Below are positions 1 to 8,599 of a stretch of DNA of 64,000 bases, one piece after another. The notes below the pieces were generated by a model that saw nothing but the letters and a program-made list of their open reading frames with translations, made no database searches and was not told where the DNA came from. The number at the start of each line of letters is the position of its first letter. Within the stretch, counting starts at the first letter, position 1. Made by a program: the position numbers and the translations under genes. This DNA comes from Pontiella sulfatireligans (GTDB lineage Bacteria; Verrucomicrobiota; Kiritimatiellia; Kiritimatiellales; Pontiellaceae), in contig NZ_CAAHFH010000001.1 in NCBI RefSeq assembly GCF_900890705.1, forward strand, positions 2,852,001-2,916,000, written 5' to 3'.

Positions 1-1
1 A

Positions 2-3000
2 ACAACGAGCGTGGAAGAGGGCACTGTTCTGCTCGAGTCGGATACCGCACTGGGTTCGGCGGCGGCGGGCACCACGGTGAACGCCGGTTCGAGGATGTAC
101 TTGTCGGAGGACAGCCAGGGCTCCTCTATGCAGGTTGTGGGTGAAAGACTTTCCTTAGGGGGCGATCTCTACTCCTACGGTATTTCCAACGTGTGGACGG
201 GGACGATCACACTGACAGATGATGCGGCTTTTTATGTGACGCCCGGCGACTACCTCAACCTCACCGGTGTCATAAGAGGAACCGGTGGTATGGCAAAAGG
301 TGGAACCGGAACCCTGATTCTTTCCGGTACCACGGCAAATTCCTACACTGGCGATACCATTGTGAACAACGGCACGCTGTTGTTGGGCAAGACCACCACG
401 CCCTACTACGCCATCCCCTACGGCTCGTTGACGATAGGTGATGGCTCGGGGACGGCAGGGAGTGCACTTGTACGGGAACTGCGGAACTATCCGCTTGGCT
501 CGATTCCCATCACCGTGAATGCCGACGGCTTGCTAGACCTGAACGGATTCGACGATACGGTCGGCAATAGTCTGACGTTGAATGGAGGTGGCGATGTGCA
601 GACGGGAACCGGCACCATGACACTGAGCGCCAACAGCCAGATCACTGTCGCTGCCTCGTACACGGCTTCGACGATATCGGGCAATATTAATGTAGGAACC
701 GGCGAATGCGCGTGCGATATCGCGGTTAGCACCTCTTTACTTGTTCCGGCCGCCGTGAGTGGTTCGGCTAATATCACCAAGACGGGCGAGGGATACCTGT
801 TCCTTAGTTCCGCCAACTCGTTTACGGGTTCGATGACGCTGGAAGAATCCTACCTCGCGATCAATGATCCCTTGGCTTTGGGTGCCGATACCGCCGGAAC
901 TTTTGTCAACAGTTTGGCCTATCTGACTATATATGGGAGCACGGATGTCGGGAATGAACCGCTGACGATGAACAGTTCGATCGCCTTTGGTGCCCTGCAT
1001 AACGGAGGTGGTACAAATTCCTGGGCTGGACCAGTGACGCTTTTACAGGATACCACGATCGATGTGTATGATGGCGTCCATGCTATGGAGATCAGTGGGG
1101 TAATCGGAGGCTCCGGCGGTATTACGAAAATAGGCGACGGGACGCTGATCCTTTCCGGCTCAAGCGACAACACCTATGCCGGCACGACCACCGTTGAGGA
1201 AGGGACATTGGTCCTGGATAAATCCTCCGGAATCAATGCGATCCCGCAGTCGTTGGTTATAGGCGGAAATGAAACGGGGGATCCTGTGGCTGCAGTGCGT
1301 CTGGATGAGGCATGGCAACTCGACCGCGTTGATGTAACCATCAATAAATCAGGGACGTTCGATGTGAATGGATATCAGGATTATATGGATGATCTAAACC
1401 TGAATGACAGTGCCGATATTGATACAGGATCTGCCGCGCTGTTCATTGGCGGGGATGTCACTGTGGACGGCGGTATTTCAACGATTGATGGACGTGTGTA
1501 CCTGACAGCCGGAGACCACGATTTCAACATTCTATCCAGTGGCTTTACTATATGGCCAGGAGCTCATTGTTATCTGGATGCCGAGGTAGTGGGATCCGGG
1601 GCTCTTATCAAAACCGGACCGGGAAGAATGCGTATTTCCGGAAGCAACAGCTACACGGGAACAACGACCGTGGAAGAGGGCAATATTATGCTCGAGTCGG
1701 ATACCGCGCTGGGAACCACGGATGGCGGAACAACGGTATACTCAAGTTCCGGGATATATCTTTCGGTGTTCACTCAGTCCTCTTCGAAGAATATCGTCGG
1801 CGAAACCCTTTCATTGGGCGGCGGTCTTTATTCATACGGTGTTGCCGACCTATGGAATGCCCAGGTTACCTTGAAGGATGATGTGGAAATCCGGGGGGTG
1901 GCAAGCGGCAAGTCCCTTGAATTGAGCGGAGCCATCGGTGGTTCCGGCGGCCTTGCGAAAACAGGCGACGGAACCCTGATTCTCTCAGGATCGACCGCCA
2001 ACACCTACTCCGGCGATACCTATGTCAATGGAGGAACGCTGCTGCTGAATAAAACCGTAGGTAACGCAACCATTGTGGGCGATCTTTACATCGGCGACGG
2101 TGTGGGCGGCGCGGATGCCGACGTGGTTCGGTTGGCCGGCGGCGCGGAAATCGATTATGTGAAGGTGGTCATCGGGAAATCCGGACTGCTCGATTTGAAC
2201 GATTCGGTGGAATACATCGGCTCGCTGGCCGGCAACGGCCATGTCGTGCTGGGAAGCGGGATTATCGGCACCGGTTACGACAACTCATCCACCACGTTCT
2301 CCGGGCTGATTGAGGGCACCGGCGGACTCCGCAAGAACGGCTCCGGCATCTTCACGCTGACCGGAAACAACAGCTATTCCGGCGATACAGAGATTTATAA
2401 TGGAACCCTGCGGGTAAACGGCTCGCAATCCGGGAGCGACGTGCTGATAAGCGCCGGAGCAACGTTGGACGGCATCGGCACGGTGGGTGCGGTCGAAAGC
2501 GACGGCACGGTGGCGCCGGGAGCGAGTGCAGGCGAACTCGGTTGCGCAAATGCGATGCTTCAATCCGGTTCGACTCTCGAGCTGGAGCTCAACGGCTACC
2601 TGCCGGTCAACTACGACCAGCTCGATGTGAATGGAACGGCCACATTGAACAACCCGAACCTGAACATCGTTTGGGGCTTCGTTCCGGCGGCGGGCGACTC
2701 GTTCACCGTGCTCAACAACGACGGCGGCGATGCCGTGGTCGGCACGTTCAATGGGCTGGCGGAAGGGGCGACCATGACTGCAGGGAACGTGAAGCTGCAG
2801 ATCAGCTATGTCGGCAACACGGGCAACGATGTCGTGCTGGCGGCCACGGAAGTGACTGAACTTGAACCGCTGGCGATCACTTCGATCGATACTTCCGGCG
2901 GGGATGTCGATCTGGAATGGGTCGGCGGCGTGCCGTTCTACGTGGTTGAAAAGAAAACCGCGCTCACCAACTCCACCTGGACGGCGATCACCGCCGCATC

Positions 3001-3070
3001 GCGTGATATGGCTGGCAGTGTGCCCGTCGATACGACCAATGGTTTCTACCGGGTGACGGGCGGGAATTAG
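2..3070 (+). CDS. PATR-type beta-strand repeat surface protein (5' end outside window)
   Basis: The frame is open from the first bases, so the N-terminus and any signal peptide lie upstream; the GTG at 11 is only the first possible start codon in view. The protein is built of autotransporter-associated beta-strand repeats with the pattern GGLxKTGDGTLILSGxNxYxG followed by TTVxxGTL, starting near nt 283, 1108, 1586, 1936 and 2314. A larger unit is also duplicated: the segment at about nt 14-460 is closely matched at about nt 1676-2080, both containing LESDTALG and GLYSYG-like stretches. The last ~65 residues form a small C-terminal domain typical of long secreted proteins of the Verrucomicrobiota/Kiritimatiellota group; no 12-strand autotransporter barrel is present. 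It is probably a secreted or surface-displayed beta-helix; the substrate is unknown. Confidence 0.85.
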   Translation, partial: TTSVEEGTVLLESDTALGSAAAGTTVNAGSRMYLSEDSQGSSMQVVGERLSLGGDLYSYGISNVWTGTITLTDDAAFYVTPGDYLNLTGVIRGTGGMAKGGTGTLILSGTTANSYTGDTIVNNGTLLLGKTTTPYYAIPYGSLTIGDGSGTAGSALVRELRNYPLGSIPITVNADGLLDLNGFDDTVGNSLTLNGGGDVQTGTGTMTLSANSQITVAASYTASTISGNINVGTGECACDIAVSTSLLVPAAVSGSANITKTGEGYLFLSSANSFTGSMTLEESYLAINDPLALGADTAGTFVNSLAYLTIYGSTDVGNEPLTMNSSIAFGALHNGGGTNSWAGPVTLLQDTTIDVYDGVHAMEISGVIGGSGGITKIGDGTLILSGSSDNTYAGTTTVEEGTLVLDKSSGINAIPQSLVIGGNETGDPVAAVRLDEAWQLDRVDVTINKSGTFDVNGYQDYMDDLNLNDSADIDTGSAALFIGGDVTVDGGISTIDGRVYLTAGDHDFNILSSGFTIWPGAHCYLDAEVVGSGALIKTGPGRMRISGSNSYTGTTTVEEGNIMLESDTALGTTDGGTTVYSSSGIYLSVFTQSSSKNIVGETLSLGGGLYSYGVADLWNAQVTLKDDVEIRGVASGKSLELSGAIGGSGGLAKTGDGTLILSGSTANTYSGDTYVNGGTLLLNKTVGNATIVGDLYIGDGVGGADADVVRLAGGAEIDYVKVVIGKSGLLDLNDSVEYIGSLAGNGHVVLGSGIIGTGYDNSSTTFSGLIEGTGGLRKNGSGIFTLTGNNSYSGDTEIYNGTLRVNGSQSGSDVLISAGATLDGIGTVGAVESDGTVAPGASAGELGCANAMLQSGSTLELELNGYLPVNYDQLDVNGTATLNNPNLNIVWGFVPAAGDSFTVLNNDGGDAVVGTFNGLAEGATMTAGNVKLQISYVGNTGNDVVLAATEVTELEPLAITSIDTSGGDVDLEWVGGVPFYVVEKKTALTNSTWTAITAASRDMAGSVPVDTTNGFYRVTGGN

Positions 3071-3205
3071 AGGATAACGCAGACGGAGCATCTTGCTCCA
3101 TTGGCGACTCAACGTGAGCTATTCAACCTAACAGAGCGGGACGCGAAGCGAGGCTTGAGAAACAAAAGCAACCGCAAGGAGTGACAAAACGAAGCTAAGC
3201 AGGAA

Positions 3206-3272
3206 GCGATGCGCCGCCGGTGAACCAAGGCGGGAGTAAACGATCACGGGGCTCATCGCACCCGGGGCCTGC
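3206..3272 (-). pseudogene. MarC-family gene remnant A (67 bp)
   Basis: This short stretch matches the intact marC-like gene at 14357-14423 in the same orientation, covering the segment that encodes GPGAMSTVIVYSHHG in the intact protein. Shared blocks include GGGAxTAAACxATCAC and GCTCATCGCACC. Nothing else of MarC is recognisable around it: on the left is non-coding DNA with a small hairpin (3085-3099), on the right an MFS transporter fragment. It is a relic of a second MarC copy. Confidence 0.7.
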
Positions 3273-3273
3273 G

Positions 3274-3552
3274 TTTTTTCTGATTGGTTGCGCCAACAGA
3301 GGCCTGCTGGTCAGATTCAGTGGATACATTCTCGAAATCGGAAGCCCCGAAAATCGAACCCTGCTTTTTGCAATGGAAGGCACCCTGCTACTTCCGCTAT
3401 ATTTCATGCCGCTGTTCAGCGGGCTGCTGTCGGATGCGTTCGGTTACCGTCCGCTGATCCTTTCCGGAATAATTTTGCTCATCGTCGGCATCGGTGCCGT
3501 CCAATCCCTGTGCGAACCGAGCAAAGGAGACATCAAGTGCGGCCCCAAATAA
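3274..3552 (+). pseudogene. MFS transporter C-terminal fragment
   Basis: The reading frame encodes about 90 residues that look like the last two or three transmembrane segments of a major facilitator superfamily protein: a hydrophobic LLLPLYFMPLFSGLLSDAFG segment with the MFS-typical short G-x-L-x-D-x-x-G-Y-R loop, then a leucine/isoleucine-rich helix. No start of an MFS protein precedes it; the upstream DNA is the MarC remnant. It ends at a TAA at 3550-3552. This is a degraded gene rather than a functional small protein. Confidence 0.6.
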
Positions 3553-3589
3553 AGATGGAAACCCAATTAGCCACGTCTCCGACAAAAGA

Positions 3590-4236
3590 ATGAAGGATCA
3601 AAATCATGAATTCAAAACAACCAATATGGTTTCCGTTGCGGAGACACACCTCCTGCACGACACCTATTCATCCTTCTTTGCGCCGCTTATTCCGCTTCTA
3701 ACCGAAAAGCTGGGCTTTGCCTATGCGATGGCCGGAACGCCTTCCGTGGTGCAAAAACTTCCCTCCCTGCTCATCAATCCGCTGGTCGGCATCATGGCCG
3801 ATAAAACCGTGACCCGCTCAGGGATTATAGCCGCCCCGATCGTCACGATCGTCACCATGAGCCTGATGGAGATGGCTCCTTCAGTCACCCTGCTTGCCAT
3901 CATGCAGCTATCGCCTCTGCTGATGTTTCTTTCCACACTGGCATCCGGCCTCTTCCAGTGGTTGCTGCTCGGCCTGATGGGATTGGTTTTTTTGCGAACA
4001 CCCCAGTTTTCATGGCCATGATCCACGATTTGAATTCCGATCGCCCCTCTTTTGCGAACGGTCTGTACATGACCCTCAATTTTGCGGCCAGCTCCATCGT
4101 CGCGCTGCTGGTTGGTGTTTCGTCCGACCGGTATGGTTTTATAAAAAACCATCAAATTACAGCGGCATTAAGCTTGTGCGCCATTCCATTAACCTTTTTC
4201 ATCAAAGACCAATTACAAAAAAGAAATAGCCAATGA
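3590..4236 (+). pseudogene. MFS transporter (FSR-like), internally deleted and frameshifted
   Basis: The N-terminal part (from ATG 3590) reads HDTYSSFFAPLIPLL and continues through about 110 residues typical of fosmidomycin-resistance-like MFS proteins. The C-terminal part (about 3960-4236) contains TPVFMAMI and SFANGLYMTLNF, the usual C-terminal half of that family. About 190 middle residues are missing compared with the usual ~400. The two parts are out of frame: at a run of seven T near 3985 one more T would restore GLVFFANTPVF. The 3' end overlaps the next ATG by four bases. A deletion plus a homopolymer frameshift mark this as dead, although the frameshift alone could be a sequencing error. 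Confidence 0.75.
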
Positions 4237-4895
4237 CAATAAAAGAAAACTACCAGCAAATCAGGGCAGAAGTTCCCGACCACGTCACCATTGTGGCGGC
4301 TGTCAAAACCCGAACAACCGATGAACTCAAAATGCTGATTGACGCAGGCATCGCGGATATTGGCGAGAACTATATCCAGGAAGCCGAGGAGATGCGCAAA
4401 GCCCTCGGCGACGAGGCAAGACGGGTACGGTGGCATTTTATTGGACATTTGCAGACCAACAAAATCAACAAGGCTTTGGAACTGTTCGACGTCATTCAAA
4501 CTTTGGATTCCGTGAAGCTCGCCCGGGCGATCGATAAAAGAGCGGAAACGGTTATGTCGATCCTGATTGAAATCAATAGCGGCAGGGAACCACAGAAGAC
4601 CGGTCTCCTTCCGGAAGACGCCGAACAAGCTATTCGGGAAATCGCACCGCTAGAAAATCTTTCGATCAAGGGTCTGATGACAATGGGACCGCGATTTGGC
4701 AACCCGGAAGACGCCCGCCCCTACTTCAAAGAGACCAAGAAACTCTTTGATCATATTGCATCTCTAAACATCCCCGGCGCCGAAATGGACGTACTTTCGA
4801 TGGGGATGTCCAACGCCTACGGAATAGCTATCGAGGAAGGAAGCACCCTGATCCGACCTGGAACCCTCCTGTTCGGGGAACGGATGTCATGCTAA
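4233..4895 (+). CDS. YggS/PLPBP-family pyridoxal-phosphate homeostasis protein
   Basis: This 220-residue protein is a single-domain PLP-binding TIM-barrel protein of the YggS/PROSC family, thought to buffer free PLP in the cytoplasm rather than to catalyse racemisation. Family signatures include VAAVKTR with the PLP lysine near residue 25, IGENYIQEA, WHFIGHLQTNK, LIEINSGREPQKTG, the GLMTMGP loop and the C-terminal LSMGMSNAYGIAIEEGSTLIRPGTLLFGER region with the phosphate-binding serine and arginine. Length is near the usual 225-235. The start overlaps the end of the broken MFS gene by four bases (ATGA). It is the only intact gene in a 2-kb decay zone. Confidence 0.92.
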   Translation: MTIKENYQQIRAEVPDHVTIVAAVKTRTTDELKMLIDAGIADIGENYIQEAEEMRKALGDEARRVRWHFIGHLQTNKINKALELFDVIQTLDSVKLARAIDKRAETVMSILIEINSGREPQKTGLLPEDAEQAIREIAPLENLSIKGLMTMGPRFGNPEDARPYFKETKKLFDHIASLNIPGAEMDVLSMGMSNAYGIAIEEGSTLIRPGTLLFGERMSC

Positions 4896-4901
4896 TGATT
4901 C

Positions 4902-4967
4902 ATGGCGATTCTGAGCTTGTTTATCATTCCATTAACCATTTTCACTAAGGAAAAATTACGCGGATAG
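4902..4967 (+). pseudogene. MFS transporter 3' tail remnant
   Basis: The 66-bp frame encodes SLFIIPLTIFTKEKLRG and a stop, which parallels the tail of the broken MFS gene 700 bp upstream (SLCAIPLTFFIKDQLQKR). At DNA level the block ATTCCATTAACC is shared. It is the last piece of another MFS-type gene copy, now lying between the PLPBP gene and the PtsI fragment. Confidence 0.5.
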
Positions 4968-4989
4968 AAATATCAGGAGAGATTCAAAA

Positions 4990-5319
4990 ATGACTGCTCC
5001 ATCAGACCGCCTGGGAAAATCGGACCGCAGTATTCAGGAAGTGGTACTGCACGGCACATCCATCTGCCCCGGGATTTCCATAGGTCAGGTTCACTTGCTG
5101 GATGCCGATATTCCCATCCCGCAGAATCCTATTGATGCCGAACAGATTGCCCCCGAACAGGAACGCTACACCCTGCCCATCGATAGCGCGAAACGGTATT
5201 TGCGCGACCATGTTGCAAACGTTCATGCAGATTCGTCCACTAAAGCCCAGGCCATCTTCGAAATTCACCAGGTCATTTTGGCCGATGAATCCTTTCACGA
5301 TCAGGTGCCAACCCCATGA
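4990..5319 (+). pseudogene. PtsI (PTS enzyme I) N-terminal fragment
   Basis: The 109 residues match the start of phosphoenolpyruvate-protein phosphotransferase: GTSICPGISIGQVHLLD, a helical linker, then the AIFEIHQVILADESFHDQV region that in enzyme I precedes the HPr-binding helices. Full enzyme I is about 570 residues; here the frame ends abruptly with PTP and a stop, before the phosphorylated histidine and the PEP-binding domain, so it cannot act as a phosphotransferase. A good ribosome-binding site (AGGAGAG, 4975-4981) precedes ATG 4990, and the stop overlaps the start of the exporter gene (ATGA), so the fragment may still be translated and couple translation of the next gene. Confidence 0.75.
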
Positions 5320-6335
5320 TATCCGTCATAAAACATGCGCTAATGATCACGACCTTTGTCGCCGTGATGATGCTGGTGATTGAATACTTGAATGTTTTGT
5401 CGCGCGGAAAATGGCAAGACCGACTAGCAAACCGGCCATGGGGGCAATATCTGGCGGCCGGCTTGCTGGGAGCCACGCCGGGGTGCCTCGGAGCGTTTGC
5501 CGTGGTGTCCATGTACGCCCACCGGCGGCTCTCGCTGGGCGCTGTGGTGGCCGCCATGATTGCGACCAGCGGCGACGAATCCTTTGTTCTGTTTGCACTG
5601 GTTCCCCGAACCGCCTTCCTGCTGACGGCACTGCTCTTTTTGATAGGAACCGGTGCCGGTGCCTTGACCGATCTGCTGCTCAAGCACCGCCTAACCGGCA
5701 AGTTGTCCTGTTGTCAGGATATGGTGCTGCATGAAGAAGACCATTGCATTTGCTTTGATTTGAAACAGCTCCCGGTTCAATGGAGAAACTGTTCGCCTAC
5801 ACGCGGAATCTTAACCGTAGCGCTGCTTCTATTTCTCTTCGCGTTGATTTTTGGACAGGTTGGTCCGGTTCAGTGGAACTGGATTCGGATTACGCTTCTG
5901 GCATCGACTGCGGTTGCGGTTTTCATCGTTGCCACCGTGCCGGATCATTTTCTGGAAGACCATCTCTGGAAGCATGTCGTGCGCGAACATGTCCCGCGCG
6001 TCTTTGCATGGACCTTCGGGGCGTTGCTGGTGATGCACTTCCTGGTCGACCGCTGGCAGCTTGCCGATGCCATACGCAGCGGAAAGTGGCTCGTGCTGGG
6101 GATGGCTGGATTGGTTGGCATAATCCCTGAATCAGGCCCCCACCTGATCTTCACCACCCTCTACGCAAAAGACCTTGCGCCCTTCAGCGTGCTGCTGACC
6201 AGCTCCATTGTCCAAGATGGCCACGGCATGCTTCCCATGCTGGCCCATTCCCGCTGGGCCTTCCTGATCGTCAAGTTGATCAATCTGCTCGTCGGTCTTG
6301 CTGTAGGCGCTTTACTTATGGCATCGGGAAACTGA
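5316..6335 (+). CDS. Putative 10-TM heavy-metal/manganese exporter (ArsP_2-like, PF11449)
   Basis: The protein has 339 residues with about ten hydrophobic segments in two halves separated by a hydrophilic, cysteine/histidine-containing loop (CCQDMVLHEEDHCICF, about residues 132-147). The GATPGCLGAF motif near residue 53 and a second conserved GIIPESGPHLIF motif near residue 270 are the paired signatures of putative arsenic/manganese permeases of the PF11449 group. It presumably sits in the inner membrane and exports a metal or metalloid ion; the substrate is inferred from family naming only. The start overlaps the PtsI fragment stop, and a DUF4405 membrane protein follows after 18 bp. Confidence 0.7.
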   Translation: MISVIKHALMITTFVAVMMLVIEYLNVLSRGKWQDRLANRPWGQYLAAGLLGATPGCLGAFAVVSMYAHRRLSLGAVVAAMIATSGDESFVLFALVPRTAFLLTALLFLIGTGAGALTDLLLKHRLTGKLSCCQDMVLHEEDHCICFDLKQLPVQWRNCSPTRGILTVALLLFLFALIFGQVGPVQWNWIRITLLASTAVAVFIVATVPDHFLEDHLWKHVVREHVPRVFAWTFGALLVMHFLVDRWQLADAIRSGKWLVLGMAGLVGIIPESGPHLIFTTLYAKDLAPFSVLLTSSIVQDGHGMLPMLAHSRWAFLIVKLINLLVGLAVGALLMASGN

Positions 6336-6353
6336 CCATGCTAGCTTGAAAAA

Positions 6354-6779
6354 ATGAAAAAGACAGCAGCCAGAATCGTTACCGACATCCTGATGTTTAT
6401 CTTGATGTGTTTTCTCGCGGGCACAGGCTTGTTAATCCACTACAGATTGGTTCCCGGCAACCGCGGCGGACACGGTTTGGAAATGCTGGGTCTTACGCGC
6501 CATGAATGGGGCGCCTATCATCTTTGGGCCGCCTACCTGTTGCTGTTTTGTGTCCTTGTTCATCTAGTCCTCAACTATGCATTCATAAGGAATGTCATCG
6601 CCGCAGGAAAACCCTGGATCATGGCCGTTCTGGGGCTGATGGGTCTTCTCATCACCCTGCTCTTCCTTCTCATGCCCGTTGAGCGAACAGACGATGACAC
6701 CAAAGGACGAGGAAGAAGGTTCCAGGAAAGACATCCCGGCAGCGTGGAAAGGATCGACGCCCGAAAGCCTGCGCCTTAG
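6354..6779 (+). CDS. DUF4405 membrane protein
   Basis: This 141-residue protein has four hydrophobic segments: residues ~8-27 after a basic start, ~48-64, ~66-80 and ~88-108. The EWGAYHLWAAYLLLFCVLVH stretch carries the pair of histidines typical of DUF4405, a family related to small b-type cytochromes that may bind haem. The polar C-terminal ~30 residues are probably cytoplasmic. It follows the metal exporter closely and in the same direction, so the two are likely co-transcribed; it converges with the sigma-54 activator gene 21 bp downstream. Haem binding is an inference from the two histidines. Confidence 0.65.
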   Translation: MKKTAARIVTDILMFILMCFLAGTGLLIHYRLVPGNRGGHGLEMLGLTRHEWGAYHLWAAYLLLFCVLVHLVLNYAFIRNVIAAGKPWIMAVLGLMGLLITLLFLLMPVERTDDDTKGRGRRFQERHPGSVERIDARKPAP

Positions 6780-6800
6780 CTTAGTCGCTCGGCAGATCCG

Positions 6801-8432
6801 TTATTCTTCCGGCTTTTTCAGCTTTCGCCAAAGGGTGGCGGTGCTGATTCCCAGAATTTTTGCGGTTTGGGATTTGTTTCCATTCGCCCAGTCCAGTGCG
6901 CGCAGGATGTGTTCGTGTTCCACTTCGGCCAGCGAGCGTTGCGGGGAAAATAATGCTGGGCTGGTGTCGGCGGTCGGATGTAGAACGCCCGGCGGCAGAT
7001 GTTCCAACTGGATGGCTCCTTTGTTGCAAAGTACGACCGCCCGCTCCATAGCGTTTTCCAGTTCCCTGACATTGCCGGGCCAGCGGTAGTCCTGCAGGTA
7101 GTTCAGGCATTTTGCATCCAGGTGCACGTTGGGTTTATCAAACCGGGCGGAGAACCGAGCGATAAAGTAACGGGCGAGCGGAAGAATGTCCTCCGTCCGG
7201 TTTCGCAGCGGGGGGATTTCGATTTCGATCACGCGCAGCCGGTAGTAGAGGTCTTCCCGAAAGGAACCTTCCCGGACGGATTGGGCGAGGTTGCTGTTGG
7301 TTGCGGCAAGGATGCGGACATCGACTTTGCGGGGGCGGTTTTCGCCGACCCGAATGATTTCCCGTTCCTGGAGCGCACGGAGAAGCTTGGTCTGTAGCGC
7401 GACCGGTATTTCGCCGATTTCATCGAGAAAAATGGTTCCGCCATCGGCCTCTTCAAACAGTCCGATCCGATCGCGCTGGGCTCCGGTGAAGGAGCCAGCC
7501 TTGTGGCCGAACAGCTCGCTGTTGAGCAGCGTCTCCGGCAATGCCGCGCAGCTTACTGCAACAAAAGCATTCTCTGCCCGGGTCGAGCAGCGGTGAATGT
7601 GCTGGGCTAGAATCTCTTTGCCGACGCCGCTCTCCCCGGTAATCACCACCGACGAGTCATAGCGGGCCACCCGCGTGGCCAGATCGATGACCTGTTCAAA
7701 GGCGGGGCTGTGCACCTCGAAAAACGCGGGCTTGCTTTTCTTTTCAAGCTGATCCGTTCGCCACCGCTGCCGGGCCAGCTTCATTTCGCTCTGTTTTAAT
7801 TCTTCAGAAAGTTTCAGCACTTCCTTTCCAATTCCAACTTGCTGGAAGTAGGCGGTATGCTCACCCAGTTCCTGATCCCACGAATCAACGTCGCGACCGG
7901 TTGCGGTGCACAGTTTTTTACCGGTGGCGAGGCATTGGTCTTCAATGAACACCACTTCTTTCCCGAGGCAGAACGAGGCGTATCCGCTGGCATAGCCCGC
8001 GAGGCTCCAGCAGACCGGGGCTTCGGCAGCACCGAATGTGGCCAAGTGCTCGACGGCCTCGCAGGAGTCGCGCCATGAGACCTCCATGTGCAGATGTTCC
8101 TGCGCTTGATCCAGCTGAAACGAATTAATCGTCACCTTCGCAAGCCCCTGCAACGATTGCATGGCTGGCCCGGCCCGCAGCCACTCTTCCAGATTGTCCC
8201 ACTCAAATATGCGTTTCATGGCGGCGGCATCTTCCTGGCCTTGAAAGTAGCCGAAGCGCGTCAATATTTTCCGGGCCGGCACCGGACCGACGTCTTCGAG
8301 CAGGTCTTTGCGCAAGTGGGCAAATGCCCGGATGTCGTGCAGGATCAGGCGCCTTCCCTGCAGGCTGATTAAGCCATCGGAAAAACGGATCAGCTCGTCT
8401 AGTTTGAGTTCTTCAGCTTTCATGCGAGGCAT
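6801..8432 (-). CDS. Sigma-54-dependent activator with XylR_N and V4R sensor domains
   Basis: The 543-residue protein has a XylR_N-like domain (residues ~12-110), a V4R domain (~120-190, with GYASGYASFCLGKEV and a C/H-rich end), a short coiled linker (~195-235), a sigma-54 AAA+ domain (~247-470) and a Fis-type HTH at the end (NKSQTAKILGISTATLWRKL). Walker A is GESGVGKE (266-273) and Walker B TIFLDEIG (333-340). The sigma-54 contact loop reads GSFTGA (313-318) instead of GAFTGA. XylR-type proteins are activated by small aromatic effectors bound at the V4R region; the effector here is unknown. It is divergent from the M20/acetate-kinase operon, whose promoter region has matching sigma-54 elements. 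Confidence 0.9.
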   Translation of the reverse strand: MPRMKAEELKLDELIRFSDGLISLQGRRLILHDIRAFAHLRKDLLEDVGPVPARKILTRFGYFQGQEDAAAMKRIFEWDNLEEWLRAGPAMQSLQGLAKVTINSFQLDQAQEHLHMEVSWRDSCEAVEHLATFGAAEAPVCWSLAGYASGYASFCLGKEVVFIEDQCLATGKKLCTATGRDVDSWDQELGEHTAYFQQVGIGKEVLKLSEELKQSEMKLARQRWRTDQLEKKSKPAFFEVHSPAFEQVIDLATRVARYDSSVVITGESGVGKEILAQHIHRCSTRAENAFVAVSCAALPETLLNSELFGHKAGSFTGAQRDRIGLFEEADGGTIFLDEIGEIPVALQTKLLRALQEREIIRVGENRPRKVDVRILAATNSNLAQSVREGSFREDLYYRLRVIEIEIPPLRNRTEDILPLARYFIARFSARFDKPNVHLDAKCLNYLQDYRWPGNVRELENAMERAVVLCNKGAIQLEHLPPGVLHPTADTSPALFSPQRSLAEVEHEHILRALDWANGNKSQTAKILGISTATLWRKLKKPEE

Positions 8433-8439
8433 ACTATAA

Positions 8440-8474
8440 TGAAACGGTGCGTTTCACAATGAAATAGTATTTCA
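8440..8474. promoter_or_regulatory. Tandem palindromes, likely upstream activating sequence
   Basis: Two palindromes lie side by side: TGAAACGGTGCGTTTCA (8440-8456) and TGAAATAGTATTTCA (8460-8474). They share the half-site TGAAA(C/T) and are centred 19 bp apart. They sit 70-100 bp upstream of the sigma-54 promoter of the M20 operon, the usual position for enhancer sites of XylR-type activators, and just upstream of the activator's own start codon, so binding could also repress the activator gene. This is inferred from symmetry and position. Confidence 0.65.
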
Positions 8475-8541
8475 TTTCGAAATTATATGGAATTTTTTGT
8501 AACCACCTGCAAACAGGTAGCATATGTTGGTCGCCACATGA

Positions 8542-8557
8542 TGGCGCACTAATTGCA
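8542..8557 (+). promoter_or_regulatory. Sigma-54 (-24/-12) promoter of the M20-acetate kinase operon
   Basis: The sequence TGGCGCACTAATTGCA differs at one position from the consensus TGGCACRNNNNTTGCW, with the invariant GG (8543-8544) and GC (8555-8556) correctly spaced. Transcription would start near 8568, about 30 bases before the M20 start codon. The divergent gene encodes a sigma-54 activator, which strongly supports the assignment. Confidence 0.8.
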
Positions 8558-8599
8558 TTAGAAATGGTGTCACAAGGTTTAACACATAGGAGGCAAGCC

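Noticed and set aside
2285..3112. Minus-strand 275-codon frame opposite the PATR gene
   Set aside because: It is antisense to a well-supported repeat protein, rich in R/H/A as expected from complementing its codons, and has no ribosome-binding site or family match.
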